Part shown: in pieces, positions 35,905-47,806 of the stretch
Layout of the letters: the number at the start of each line of letters is the position of its first letter
Position numbering within the stretch: position 1 is the first letter of the stretch
Notes under the pieces: model-generated
Database searches by the model: none
Seen by the model: the letters and a program-made list of their open reading frames with translations, nothing else
What the model was told of the DNA's origin: nothing
Made by a program: the position numbers and the translations under genes
Assembly (NCBI RefSeq): GCF_003672135.1
Contig: NC_039511.1
Location: 10,566,464 to 10,630,463, forward strand
Length of the DNA stretch: 64,000 bases
Direction of reading: 5' to 3'
From: Ooceraea biroi
Taxonomy: Eukaryota > Arthropoda > Insecta > Hymenoptera > Formicidae

Positions 35905-38900
35905 TCATTTTTTTACAGAATATATGACAGTAAAGTAAGATATCGATGCACTCGTCAGCTATAATGCAAAATATTAGCTTGAAACGTTCGAAGAATATGC
36001 TTTCTATCCTAATACATATATATATTACCTTAGCGAATCCTTCAAGAGATGCTACAAATAATCCACCAACAACAATGTTATAAGATTTGGTGCCTCTTTG
36101 CAACAAGAAAAGTATTAGTTTTTGTATACGTAAGGAAGCTACATGCCACTCGACATTGTACCTATAAAATATTAACTAATTGACTAAATCAAGACTAAAT
36201 AGTCAAGTTCACAATTACTTCAGTAAATATTAACTTTCTTGTGTATCGTATAATATTTGTACCATATAAATTATAAATTATAAGAGCATATAAATATACA
36301 TGTTTCTTACACAGTAGTAAACACGTGATTATTATGATCTATGATTTGTTGCGATAATTTGTTGGCCACAAACATATATATAAATAGAGTAAATAAAAAT
36401 ACAAAAGGTATTATCAGTTCGTAAATATCAAGTCTAGAAGATACATTTTCAAAGATCTGAAAATCGAGTTTAATAGTTCTTAAATGTAATTTTTAATTAC
36501 ATAACTTTTATCATATTAAATATACTATAACCAATAATATATTTGTAACTTGGAGAAGACTTAATTCATTTATATTAAAATGTAATTATGTAGAATAGGA
36601 TTCTAAATTTTCTGATTATAAAATATGGAAAGTTACGTAGAAAGTTAAACTAGTTTTTGAAAAACATATTTAAGAAACTTACTCGAAAAAGATTGAGACT
36701 CGCAGAAATCACCAAAGCCGCGATAAGAAGGAAATAATATATGTTAAGTACAGACATTAACATTGTCACAAACCTTTGAAAAATATATTAGTATCAATGT
36801 GGTTGCATTGTAACACGTAGAATTTAGTTTAGTTTCTGATACTATATTTTAAGAAATTTCTACTTAATCGATATTGTGTTTTTAATTTCTTGTATAGTAA
36901 CTCGGTATAAAAATTTATCTTAAAACAAAATTTGTTAAAATAACATTTATTTGACATAGAATAATTATAATATTAAAATAACTTATTCTTATATGTATAT
37001 GTATTATGTATCAATCTTATGAAGGCAATGAGTGATTTTTATTACAAACTAATTGATTTGAAATTATAATATTCAAGTATCTTCAAAAAATCTGTAAATT
37101 GAATCCTGCATATTATAACACATCTTTTATTATACACATAATATCTAATACAATAAATGCTAACCTTATAGCTTTACGATGCATATCTATTGCACAAATT
37201 ATCCCTACATAAACACACTTCTCATTTTTCTTAGTACTTGTTTCCCGATTAATGCTAGTCATGGCTTGTTGTACACGATAACTGCAACAATTTACGTACC
37301 GTAATTATAATATAATGCAGTATTATAGAATAAAAGTGCAGTCGTATTCTAATAAGTTGGTATAAAAAAACACATTTTGTTTGCAATTCAAACTACAATG
37401 TACATTTTTATTGGGTTGTTCGGAAAGTTATTTCGTTTTTTCAAGGAGAAATGAAAGGCGGTTTTTTCATATTTAGAATACATTTTATTCAGTGATGTAT
37501 TGGCCATTTTGTTCCACTACCTTTCGCCATCTTTCTGGCAACTTTAAGATTCCACGCTCATAGAAGTCCTTCTCCTTCTTGACAAAAAATTGAAGCAAGT
37601 GATTTTTGACGCCTTCATTTGAATCGAAGTTTACATTGTTCAAAGAATTTTGTAGAGACCGGAACAAATGGTAATCGGATGGTGCCAGATCAGGAGAGTA
37701 TGGTGGGTGTGGTAGCACATCCCATCCAAGCTGTAAAAGCTTCTGGCGAGTGACCAAACTTGTGTGTGGTCTGGCATTGTCGTGATGGAATACGACACCT
37801 TTCCTATTCGCCAATTCTGGTCGCTTCTGCTTGATGGCAGCATCCAATTCAGCCAGCTGACGACAATACACTTTCGAATCAATCGTCTGGTTGCTTGGTA
37901 GTAGCTCGAAAAATACGATTCCCTTCCAATCCCACCATACAGAAAGCATGATCTTCTTTTGATGAATATCTGCCTTGGATGTCGATTGAGCAGGTTCATC
38001 TTGCCTGGACCATGATCGTTTTCGCTTAACACTGTTGTAAACAATCAATTTTTCATCTCCAGTTATGATTCGCTTCAAAAATGGTTCATTTTCTTCACGT
38101 TTCAACGATGAATCGCAGATGGTAATGCGTCGAATCAAGTCAATTTCCTTTAAATTGTGTGGAACCCAAATATCGAGCTTTGAAACGAATCCAAGGCGTT
38201 TCAAATGATCGTAAACGGTCGAATTCGATAAATTTAACTTTTCAGCACTTTCGCGTGTTGTTATGCGACGGTTTGCATCCACCAGAGCCTTTATTTTCTC
38301 GTCATCAGCTTTAATTGGCCGACCTGAACGTGGCGCATCTTTCAAATCGAAATTTCCAGTACGAAATTTCGAAAACCAATTCTGACACTGACATTCACTC
38401 AATACATCTCCTCCGTACACGGCACACAATTTTTTTCTCGCTTGCACTGCATTTTTACCCTTTCGGTAGTAAAAAAGCAAAATATTACGAAAATGCTCAC
38501 TTTGATTTTCCATGTTTGATGTGATGCCAAAAAACATTACTTGACAGATCGCAACACAATAAGATACTAAATGACGTCTGAAATGTCAGTTGTCAAAATA
38601 TTAAACGAATTTGCCGCTTAGAGTAAGGTTAAGTATCGAGGAACGCGACTAACGACATCTCTTTGTGAAAAACGAAATTACTTTCCGAACAACCCAATAT
38701 GTTTATCTGTTTTTACCTGGCAACTCTAAACATTCCGCAAGCGTGTAGAAGATACATAATAGTCATTGTACCTGTTGCTAGCATTGCAATTACTAACATA
38801 AAACCAGCTACATTTGTGTGTAGTATAATTAGAAAAATATAGTTTTCTTGGTCAACAAGATATTCTTTTACAATAAATAGCGAGATATATAACTGAGACG

Positions 38901-40827
38901 TATTTGTATATAATGCAATGTTGAAGATCAATGGGAGTAACGATATAAAAATGCCAAGAGATAGAGCGCAGATAGCGGTAACTAAAGAATAATGTATGTA
39001 ATAGAAGTAAAAGTCGTTATTAATATAATTGCATTGATTATTTATAAGATATTCTTTATGATTATTTACCCAAACATTTAACTATCGTTATGTAAAAGCA
39101 TGTATTATTATGTAGTCACATATATATAGTTTTGTATTCTATGTTTGCTTATTTTAAAATATGTTAAAATACACAAACTGTGTGTGGATAAAAGTATTCT
39201 AATTTTTGAATACATTGATCTATAATTCTTTAAATGAATACTTTGATTTCTTTAAAAGCATTTATTCCTATTATTTTTTCTATGCGAGTGTTATTTTTGA
39301 AAATATTAGTTTGATATTTAAAGCAAAATTAATATTACAATAACTCCTTCGTATATTTCTTACTTAAAAGAACTTTAGTATAACGTTTTGCAAGATTCCA
39401 ATATTTTTCTATGATGGCGACTTCGCCTTCGTCTCTTAGTTCATCATAGGTATGTTGAAGTAGGTCCAATAAATGCTTTATCTGCCATTTTAATTATTTT
39501 TTGTGGCATTTGCTTTTGTAAAGTGCAACAGAGACTGTTATTATATTTCTTGAAATAAATCTTTAAATGGTTCGCTTACAGCGTTTATATTAAAACAAAA
39601 CGAGCTGTATTTTATCATACAAGCAATGAAGAAAAATGTAGTGGAGAGAACTTCTATGATAATTTGTGAAGTACGTTTTAAAGTTAGAAGTGTTGTAAAC
39701 TGTAAGAAATAATTGTAAATTAGCTCTGTATTAAAAATATTTTCCTTTTTAAAATCATATAGTTGTACATTATAAAGGTGTTTCAGAAATAGGTGGACAA
39801 ATCTTAAGAGCATATTTTATTCACTACAAGGATGAAAATAGTCATATAAACATGGGTTCAGAAATGTTTCCTTTCCAAAGTATAAATAAATTTTTATTTA
39901 TAACAAATTTTATAAAGAAAAAAATTATAAAAGGACATTTTATTGAAAAAATTGCTGGAAATAATTTCCTTCCGCAATCAATGCAAGCCTCACATCAGCG
40001 TCTCATAGATTGTCGAAGACGTTCAAAATTTCCTGCAGTATTTCGTATTTTGTCACACGAAGAGATAATATGATTTCGTAGTATGTCCAGTAGCAACAGG
40101 AGTATCATAAACGAGAGTCTTAAAATGTTCCTTTTGAACATCTTTGACAATTCATGAGACATCGATATGAGATTTGCATTGATGCAAAAGGAAATCATTT
40201 CCAGCAATTTCTTTAATAAAATGTTCTTGTACCAAAGTTTGTTATAAGTAAAAAATGTTCATAACTTGGAAAGGAAACAGTTTCGGAGATCCAGATGTTT
40301 ATATGACTTTTTTTCCTTACAGTGAGTAGAATATGCTCTTACAGTTTATCCACCTATTTCTGAAACATCCTGTATATATAGATACACTCATATGCGCACT
40401 CATGTGCATATATGTATTTGTATATATGTGTATATACATGTACGGTCAATAAAGATAAATTCTAAATTAAAAAGGAATTGCTTTTTCTGTAATTATCAGA
40501 TCCAAAACAATTATATATAAGATATAATTATATAAGATTTTTATAAAAAACGTAAATAATTTAATATATTATGTTTAATGTGTCATGAATATATCTATTA
40601 GATAATATTGTGACTAATAATACCGGATAAATTATGAAATAATTATATATCACAAAATTAATATTATAAATATATCAACATACCTGAAATATAACAAAAC
40701 TCATCATAATAACATAGAACAATATTAATTGCAATCGAACGAATTTGTCTTGTTTATAAGGCCACAAACCTACGACAAGCAAGAGAATCCGATTGACACG
40801 TAGGCTTGGAAGCTTTATACAACACAT
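35905..40827 (-). CDS. odorant receptor OR8, nine exons, intact (395 aa), two elements in introns
   Basis: Exons on the minus strand: 40684..40827, 39580..39699, 39364..39481, 38717..38981, 37165..37281, 36683..36773, 36311..36456, 36029..36161, 35905..35958, open over 1,188 nt. Start ATG at 40827 (MCCIKLPSLRVNR). Marks: GLWPYKQDKFVRLQ, FTTLLTLKRTSQIIIEVL (exon 2), VKEYLVDQENYIFLIILHTN (exon 4), CGMFRVAR, AIDMHRKAI (exon 5), NKLSQQIIDHNNHVF (exon 7), LQRGTKSYNIVVGGLFVASL (exon 8), ending SYFTVIYSVKK. The gene is the longest of the array because intron 4 contains a complete mariner and intron 1 a long inverted-repeat element. All splice sites and the frame are nevertheless intact. Diverged from its neighbours, with no OR1-type flank. 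Confidence 0.9.
37411..38697 (-). mobile_element. mariner transposon, apparently complete (1,287 bp)
   Basis: Terminal inverted repeats TTGGGTTGTTCGGAAAGTTA (left) and TTGGGTTGTTCGGAAAGTAA (right, reverse complement) continue as ATTTCGTTTTT, and the element is flanked by TA on both sides (37409-37410 and 38698-38699), the mariner target duplication. Length and one intact internal transposase ORF are typical. It lies in OR8 intron 4 in the same orientation as the host gene. The near-perfect ends and open frame suggest a recent insertion. Confidence 0.95.
37485..38513 (-). CDS. mariner transposase (342 aa)
   Basis: Tc1/mariner cut-and-paste transposase that binds the element's terminal repeats and inserts at TA. 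The N-terminus begins MENQSEHFRNILLFYYRKG; an ATG eight codons upstream is possible but atypical. A helix-turn-helix region is followed by the linker WVPHNL. Catalytic aspartates are visible in ITGDEK, in HHDNARPHT and in SPDLAPSDYHLF, the last two spaced as expected for DD34D. The C-terminus reads LPERWRKVVEQNGQYI. No stop or frameshift occurs. One oddity: the usual tryptophan after DEK is leucine (DEKLIVYN), which might affect activity. Confidence 0.95.
   Translation of the reverse strand: MENQSEHFRNILLFYYRKGKNAVQARKKLCAVYGGDVLSECQCQNWFSKFRTGNFDLKDAPRSGRPIKADDEKIKALVDANRRITTRESAEKLNLSNSTVYDHLKRLGFVSKLDIWVPHNLKEIDLIRRITICDSSLKREENEPFLKRIITGDEKLIVYNSVKRKRSWSRQDEPAQSTSKADIHQKKIMLSVWWDWKGIVFFELLPSNQTIDSKVYCRQLAELDAAIKQKRPELANRKGVVFHHDNARPHTSLVTRQKLLQLGWDVLPHPPYSPDLAPSDYHLFRSLQNSLNNVNFDSNEGVKNHLLQFFVKKEKDFYERGILKLPERWRKVVEQNGQYITE
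39775..40372. mobile_element. long-TIR element in OR8 intron 1
   Basis: The two ends are ~110-base imperfect inverted repeats: the left starts AAGGTGTTTCAGAAATAGGTGG, the right (reverse complement) CAGGATGTTTCAGAAATAGGTG, and both continue through GAGCATATT, TCATATAAACAT and GTTTCCTTTCC. TA flanks both ends. Short ORFs inside have no recognisable transposase motif. Non-autonomous DNA transposon, probably TA-targeting. Confidence 0.75.
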
Positions 40828-41659
40828 ATCTAGCTATAAGTGATCACGTCGGATTGTAGAAAGCTCGAATGTCCACTTACCCTTCCTTTCTTTAGTTATA
40901 TTGATCTATCATTTAACATGCACACTTTATATCTTATAGAATAAATTTTAGAATAAAATTCCGACTTTAATCACACACCATACACGCATAATATGATATA
41001 AAATACAAATATTAGGTATAACATTCCAACTTAAAAATTTTCTTATGATAGAATCTATTAAACTATTAAGCTATTAAGTAATTTTGTTTTACACCGAAGT
41101 CGACAGATGTTATTTTCTCACGGATCAATATGTATATAAGTAGATATTCTTCGTACAAAAGTCGCATGAGATACAGTCGCTATTGTTTAGCGTTTACATA
41201 TCCATATTCTTCACCGTATATTCTTTTAAAAATACATTTGTGTAAGCAGTGTTCAATGCCGATGTATAAATTTTTACCATTATTGTGGCCACAAGATAAG
41301 TAAGAATATTCATTGTGAATTGTGAATAAATTTACTATATACGTCCATATTTAAAAACATACAACCTTTAATATTTAGATTTTATAATTTTCCATCCATC
41401 TTTGCATTGTCCGTTACTATGAAATAAGACAAAAAATTTTTAAATATTGGCGCACGCAATAAAAAGAATAAACTTTATACAATAGTATCATTGAATTTAC
41501 CAACATATCTTGATAAAAATAAATAAGATAAATAACGAGTTATCGGGATGTAAATAATTTTTAATTATTATGTTGTATGTATATCAAATAATCTGAATCA
41601 GCTTCATTGAAATTATGTTTTCTTTTTATTTGAAGATATATGTATGATGTATTATGCCT

Positions 41660-41900
41660 TTTAACATTTGTTTAAATAAAAAATAGCTAACTTTGCCATT
41701 TGTTAAGATATCGCGAATCCGCCTGCGCTGTCTTTTTCAGAATCGTTTCTAGTTGAACTTTTAAAAGTTATTAATATTTGTTTAAATAAAAAATTGCTAA
41801 CTTTGCCATTTGTTAGATATCTCGGTTCAACTACAAACGAAACGAAACAACTGCAAACGATTCTAAAGAAGACTGCGCAAGCAGATTCGAGATATCTCAA
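41660..41900. repeat. direct and inverted repeat block
   Basis: ATTTGTTTAAATAAAAAAT followed by GCTAACTTTGCCATTTGTTA occurs at about 41668 and again at about 41776. Between and after them AATCCGCCTGCGCTGTCTTT faces its approximate reverse complement AAGACTGCGCAAGCAGATTC near 41870. It directly abuts the foldback element. No gene. Confidence 0.65.
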
Positions 41901-41956
41901 AATTTAAAAAATTTACAAAAAGCAATGAGATCATTAAAAAAACCTTATAAAGGTGA

Positions 41957-42625
41957 AAAAAGTACGCCAAGTACATAAAAAATCTCACCTTGTACGCAAC
42001 AAAAAGTTTAAAATGCTATTTATAAAAATCAAAACTAAATATGAAATCAATAGTTAACTAACCAAGTACCTCGAAGCAATTCAGTTTGAGTATTTTATCC
42101 AAATGTTTTCCATGCATACTCTCTTATCACATGACGACATTGAAGTACTTGGCGTGCCTAGGTCGCATTAAAACATGTTATCCTACCTATAATTTGTACT
42201 TTACATGTAAATTATGTGTATCGACTAAGTAATGAAAAGAGATATTTATAATCACTTTCTTAGTCTGCAAAACTGTAAATGTGTTCATTTTATTTCTAAC
42301 TAACAAGATTTGTGAGTCATTATTGAAAATCAAGATACAAAACACAGTACAAATCAAGCGATGCTGTACAAATTTATAAGAATTTTAAAAGATATTTAGA
42401 AGAAGACATGACCACTGCGACACGGACACGCCAAGTACTTCAATGTCGTCATGTGATAAGAGAGTATGCATGGAAAACATTTGGATAAAATACTCAAACT
42501 GAATTGCTTCGAGGTACTTGGCTAGTTAACTATTGATTTCATATTTAGTTTTGATTTTTATAAATAGCATTTTAAACTTTTTGTTGCGTACAAGGTGAGA
42601 TTTTTTATGTACTTGGCGTACTTTT
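41957..42625. mobile_element. foldback element with 200-bp near-perfect arms
   Basis: Left arm 41957-42156 and right arm 42427-42625 are reverse complements with one mismatch seen on reading (AACTAACCAAG against AACTAGCCAAG). The outer ends read AAAAGTACGCCAAGTACAT and the inner ends also carry a copy of AGTACTTGGCGT, so each arm is itself bounded by short inverted copies of the GTACxTTGGCG motif. The 270-base centre (42157-42426) has no long ORF. Transcribed or single-stranded, it would form a 200 bp hairpin. A decayed single arm lies at 12318-12505. Confidence 0.85.
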
Positions 42626-42653
42626 ATTCTCGCTTCAATCGCTCGGTAAGAAA

Positions 42654-42812
42654 GGTCCAATCATAAGCGGCCTTAGCGGTCACTTGAATGCGATCCGCGA
42701 AACCAAGGTCAAAATATTATCGCTGTTACAAGAGAAACCTGTGGAAGGGATTTTGTCGAAAACAACAGGAAATTACGTTGTCTCTAGAAGCTTCGAGTTC
42801 CCCCTGGAATAG
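42654..42812 (+). other. 52-codon coding-like fragment
   Basis: Right after the foldback element the plus strand keeps an open frame of balanced composition (GPIISGLSGHLNAIRETKVK, then ILSLLQEKPVEGILSKTTGN) ending in TAG, in GC-richer DNA than its surroundings. No ATG or splice acceptor fixes a start, and I do not recognise the family. It could be the tail of a transposon protein. A TATAAAAG motif follows at about 42821. Confidence 0.3.
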
Positions 42813-44039
42813 TCGATATTATAAAAGGTTGAGCTCGCGACGAGCCCCGCGCACTCGTTCGAAAGGTTCCACAGTCGACATATCGCCAATATGATATTCA
42901 GTTTACCGTAGCACATCTTTCTGTAAATTGTAAATAGTGTAAATAGTCGAGCTGTAGTAAGTGTACCATTTATTGCCTGTAGCAACTTGAATTTTATTTT
43001 TGCGTTTTACGTTTTCCTACAAATCATCTGTCTTCCACCGTGCTCGCTATTTTCACTCGCGCGCGTTCACTCGCTTTATAAACATTATTTTTATAAAGAA
43101 TAGCAGAAACAGTTTTTGTGAGAGAGATATGTTGTACGGAAGCGCAATTGCATTCGACACTTGTTACCATTACAATTTGTTACATGTCATATTCCTATCT
43201 GGGCTCATAAGGTTTATATTTACTTTTCTTTAGAACGGAATGTTTATTCTCTAACTTTAAATATTTATTACTTAATTATTTAATTGCTGTCCATTCTCCT
43301 CGTTAAGTAACTGAATTGAATGAAAATTACGTGAAATTAAGTGAAAAACTACCTTTTACTTAAAAACATTAATAGAAATTATTATAAATTATTTAAACTT
43401 TGTGCAAATATATTTGTCCGCTTTTATATCATTGCAGTTTCACAATTATTTTATTCTAGCAAATATGTACTTAAAGAAAATGTGTCTTTAAGGAAAAGAT
43501 ATCCGTCTATACATTTTCAAATTATTAATCAAGTATATAATAATCAATAAACATTTTTTCTATTAAAAGTATATTTTATTTTATAGATCTGTACCATGTT
43601 TTTACATATGAGACTTTTAATAATAAAAAATCTAAATTAAAAGTTTTAATTATACATACATGCACACACGCATACATGCTAACAGTAACAATAATACAAC
43701 AGAACAATATTGTAACAATACTAGTACATATAAAAATCATCGCAAATAAAAGGAAGATATTATATATAAACAATAAATATAAACAAAATTAATTTTATAT
43801 AATTATTTATATTTGCAATTATAATTATACTCAATATATTTAATACATTAAGGTCGATATACTAATGTGTCGATATTTTTAATCATTTGACTTGGATAAC
43901 TCACTTCAGTGTTTGAAATCACATTGTACGCTTAAATAATAATAAAAAGTTTTAGTTTTTAATAATGAAACCCTTTGTGAAGGTAAAAATATATCATTGC
44001 TTCTTTACTTATTCTATTTTATTTGATTCAGTCTTGTCT
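42813..44039. other. OR8-OR9 intergenic region with promoter-like motif
   Basis: GATATTATAAAAGGTTGAGC at about 42816 is a good TATA box ahead of a CpG-rich stretch (GAGCTCGCGACGAGCCCCGC), as in an LTR or core promoter, and is followed by AT-rich DNA. I found no matching direct repeat that would prove an LTR. From about 43240 on only AT-rich DNA with short spurious ORFs is seen. Confidence 0.35.
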
Positions 44040-46727
44040 TTATTTTCGCATCGAGTATATGACAGTAAAATAAGATAGCGATGCTTTTGCCAACTGCAGT
44101 GTAAAAATATCTTTCATTACATTTATTTATAATACGCTACTATAATTGCTATTCTATCGTATAAAATATCTTTTTACCGTAGCAAAGCATTCTAATGATC
44201 CAATAAATAGTCCAGCGATATTCAAAGTAAAATCCTTCGTGCCTTCTTGCAATAAGAATAATATCAATTTTTGTATGTGCAACGGAGCTACATACCATTG
44301 GATATCATACCTATAAAGTTATGTGCAAACGTCAAATTTGCAATTTCAGAAAAAACAATATTAAAAAAAAGAAAAACAAATTAATAGGAAAAATTTATGA
44401 ACGATAATTTTTTCAGCATACACGCCGATTTTTGCTTCACAAATAGCGTTAATCTTTTCTTTCACTACATTAAATAAAAATATCTCTTACGCGGTACCAA
44501 ATATATGGTTATTATGATCTGTCACATCCTGTCCGATATAGTGAGCCAAAAACATATACATAGTGCAAAAGCATATAGCTATAAAGGGCAATACTAAGTC
44601 CATGATGTCATCTTCAGACAATGCGACTTGAGAAATCTAAAACACGAATTTTAACCAAAAATTTTCAGAAGATGGAAATGATTATGAACTCTGCTTCAGT
44701 CAGTTGACTTCGAATGGTCTTGAGTGTGTGATTATTAAATTTGTCATGAGAAAGGCACTACAAACGTACATATTTAAAAAATTAGGGCCTCATTAAAAAA
44801 TATAAAATTGACCTTTATTTTATCTTTACACTCCACCCGAAAGTTAAATTAATAGTACCACCACACGTTCTCTTTGAAACTTTTGTCTGAAACAGTTCTT
44901 TTTATATTTTGCTTTATATTTTAATATATGTATAAATATTTAGGCGTCTCAATTTAAACGCATCCTGTATACATGTTATCAGAAAATAAATAGTTGAATT
45001 ATTTCTCTTAAATGTAAAACTAGATTCTTTTACATGCAGATTTTGAATGAAGGATAGGATTTAAAAGAGATGTTTAAATGGAAATGATTTTGACACTTAC
45101 TCGAAAGAGATTCATGCTCAAAGAAAGCACTACGAGCGGTGTCGTAAAAAGAAACATTAGCTCAAATTTAGACATTAAAAGTATGCACAAGCTTTAAACA
45201 TAAAGAACATTATTATTATATATATGTAAACACACACATATTACATATTTTATTAAATACTGACTTTCTAGCTTGTCGGTGAATGTCTACGGCATGTATT
45301 ATTCTCTCTTTATTACAAAATATTAAATTCTCGTTCTTTGAGTTGATATTTTGCAGCATATTACTTTTTATTGCATGCTTGATATGATAACTATAAATAA
45401 TATTATTATAACAAATAATTTGTTCATTCATCTTGACTAAATGAACTATCTTCTAAAATTTGTTCAGCATAACAACGCGATTTGATATAAATTTTTGACC
45501 CCTTTTACTTTTACTTTATACCTGGAGATGTTAAATATTCCACATATATATTGAATATATCCCATTATCAACAATCCTATTGCTAGCGTTACAATTCCTG
45601 CTAAGAGGAAGGCTGTGTCCATGTGCAACAAAAGGAAAAAAAAATATTTCTTTTGATCGATGAAGTATTCCACTATGAACTGCATGCGGTAGTGTCGAGA
45701 TTTATTTATCGGTAGAATAATGTCGAAGATATTTGGACAAACTTGGCTTAGAATAAAAAGGAATATGCTACCAATAAGTAATACTAAAAAACATTAGAAA
45801 TTATTTGCTTCTTCTCAATTAACGTGTCGGTATTGCTTCTTACATTCATTGCTTTTTATGTACACATATATGTCGAATAAGATGGATAAAATAATAGTAT
45901 GTATATATCATTGTCTTACTTATTAGTATAACTGTATAACGTTTTGTATTGTAAGCATATACTTTTATAATTGCGATTTCATTTGCATCATTTAACTTAT
46001 TATGTATATGCTGAAGTTGCATCAGTAAGATTTTTACCTGTCACACATTTATTCAAGCTATTTTTTATATTATTTTTATGAATTTTTAGAATGATAGTTA
46101 CAAGAACTCTAAAACTTTTCTTGTTTGGAGAGGCTATTTGAGTCGTTACTGTGGAATATAACTTACAGTTTTCATGTTAATACCAAAGCAAAAGTATTTT
46201 ATTACAGCTATTAGAAATAACATTACAGAAGAGAGAATTTTGATAATATGATCTGAAGTACACTTTGAAGTTAGAAATGGTGTAAACTGTAAACAATAAT
46301 TTTATTTTATAATATTTATATTAAAAGAGTCTATTTCTTTATACAATAATTAAACAAATTCTTTATATAATAATTAAATAAATACTAAATCAATTTTTAA
46401 GATTCTTAATATACTATAAGTCAATATTATTTAATATACTATAATTCAATAAACTAATATACCACTTATGTTAGTGTACACAAAAAATACTTAAATAAAA
46501 TTATGCATATTAATGTAATGTACTAATTACAAAATAACATAAATAACAATTTGTTACGCAGTAATATTAAACAATCAACTTACCTGAAATAAGATAGCGG
46601 ACATTAAAATACTAGAGAAAAAAATAATCTGAAATTGATAGATTTTTGATTGTCGATATGGCCATAAGCCAATTGCGAGTAAAAGTATTTTATTAAAACT
46701 AAAATACTCAGTCTCAATATAGACCAT
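44040..46727 (-). CDS. odorant receptor OR9, nine exons, intact (397 aa)
   Basis: Exons on the minus strand: 46584..46727, 46167..46286, 45920..46037, 45522..45783, 45265..45390, 45101..45191, 44491..44636, 44178..44310, 44040..44093, open over 1,194 nt. Start ATG at 46727 (MVYIETEYFSFNK). Marks: GLWPYRQSKIYQFQ, FTPFLTSKCTSDHIIKIL (exon 2), VEYFIDQKKYFFFLLLHMD (exon 4), CGIFNIS, AVDIHRQARK (exon 5), HYIGQDVTDHNNHIF (exon 7), LQEGTKDFTLNIAGLFIGSL (exon 8), SLSYFTVIYSMRK at the end. Exon 4 is one codon shorter and exon 5 three codons longer than in OR8. The most diverged minus-strand member; separated from OR8 by 3.2 kb of repeat-rich DNA. Confidence 0.9.
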
Positions 46728-47806
46728 TTCTCTGCAAGATGCGAAACGTGTATGATCGCGAAGAAACCAACAGAAATACCCACACCCCTTTTTTTTATTT
46801 AATCGGTTAAATATTATGCAATTTCTCTCTTTTGATATAAAAATGAACACAATTTCCTAATTGTGTATAATGTCGTTGTTAGAACAGAACATGTGTAATT
46901 TGAAAAATTTCTCGGTGAAATAGGAGTATTGATTGAAGACATTATCTCTCCCTGCGCCTATGAATAAATAAGTATTATAAGCGAACAGATTTTGTGTGTG
47001 TGGAACAGAAAGTCATGCAAAGGCATATTTTCTTGATATTCCACTTGTCATAAATTTATCCTTATACGTGCATAAATATAAGAGGTGTTTAGTCTATAAA
47101 AGAAATGTCTTTTAGACATATGTTTTTTGTATTTCTTATCAAGTAGTTATTCGAGTTGGAGCGATTGTGGAGGTTGTTCGCTTGGTTCGCTTGGTTTTTT
47201 CGTGTTCGGTTCCAACGGCCATCTCAAAAAGTCACCTTCAGCTAATCACTAATCTCTGTGCTTAGCAAGATTCTGAAGACTCTACCGACGATCAGTTTCG
47301 CGATCGCGAGTTGTTACGCATTGGCGCCGCGCTCAGCAGAATTAATTTTATTTTATTTGGTTTGTTACTACGAAAAGTTTATTTTTTTGTTCATTTTCCG
47401 AGACGGGACCATAGTAAAATAGTTAAATTTTTTTTGTGTATAGCATCATTATGCGACGACAAATACTTACGTAAAAACTCAATGCACATGTAACATAAAA
47501 TTTAAAACTTACTCGAAAAATATTAAAACTTAAAGATGACACCCGAAATACTATTAATCAAAAGAACAATGTTTCCTGTCTTGCTATTTTTTACAGTTTT
47601 AGTTATTCTATTTTATTAATTACATGAAATATCTTTTATTCAGAATAGTATATGTATACGTCAAACAAAATATATATCAAAGAACTTTTTAAAGTTTTAG
47701 CATATTAATTCTATAGCTATAAATATTGTATGTATACATGTATTTAAATTTTGTATCTTTAATGTCTTCTAAATTTTTATACATATAATTTCGATTTGTA
47801 ATATTG
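46728..47806. other. OR9-AK8 intergenic region
   Basis: A GC-richer part at 47150-47340 contains TTGGCGCCGCGCTCAGCAG. It starts with the TGG of a primer-binding-site-like motif, as found next to LTRs, but no flanking LTR or internal retroviral-type gene was found. A receptor exon-6 relic lies at about 47511-47590. The rest is AT-rich. Confidence 0.35.
47511..47590 (-). pseudogene. receptor exon-6 relic
   Basis: On the minus strand the end of a receptor exon 6 is visible, with a phrase like SLSFNIFR followed by GTAAG, the normal exon 6 donor context. The upstream half is degraded and no other exons are near. It shows the array once reached closer to AK8. Confidence 0.45.

Noticed and set aside
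35443..35964. 173-codon plus-strand ORF
   Set aside because: Low-complexity composition from AT-rich DNA, and it overlaps OR8 exon 9 in antisense.
37640..38044. 134-codon minus-strand ORF within the mariner
   Set aside because: Alternative-frame shadow of the transposase, which has all catalytic motifs in the other frame.
47150..47340. LTR retrotransposon suggested by a TGGCGCC primer-site-like motif
   Set aside because: No paired LTRs, target duplication or pol fragments could be found; mentioned only in the intergenic note.
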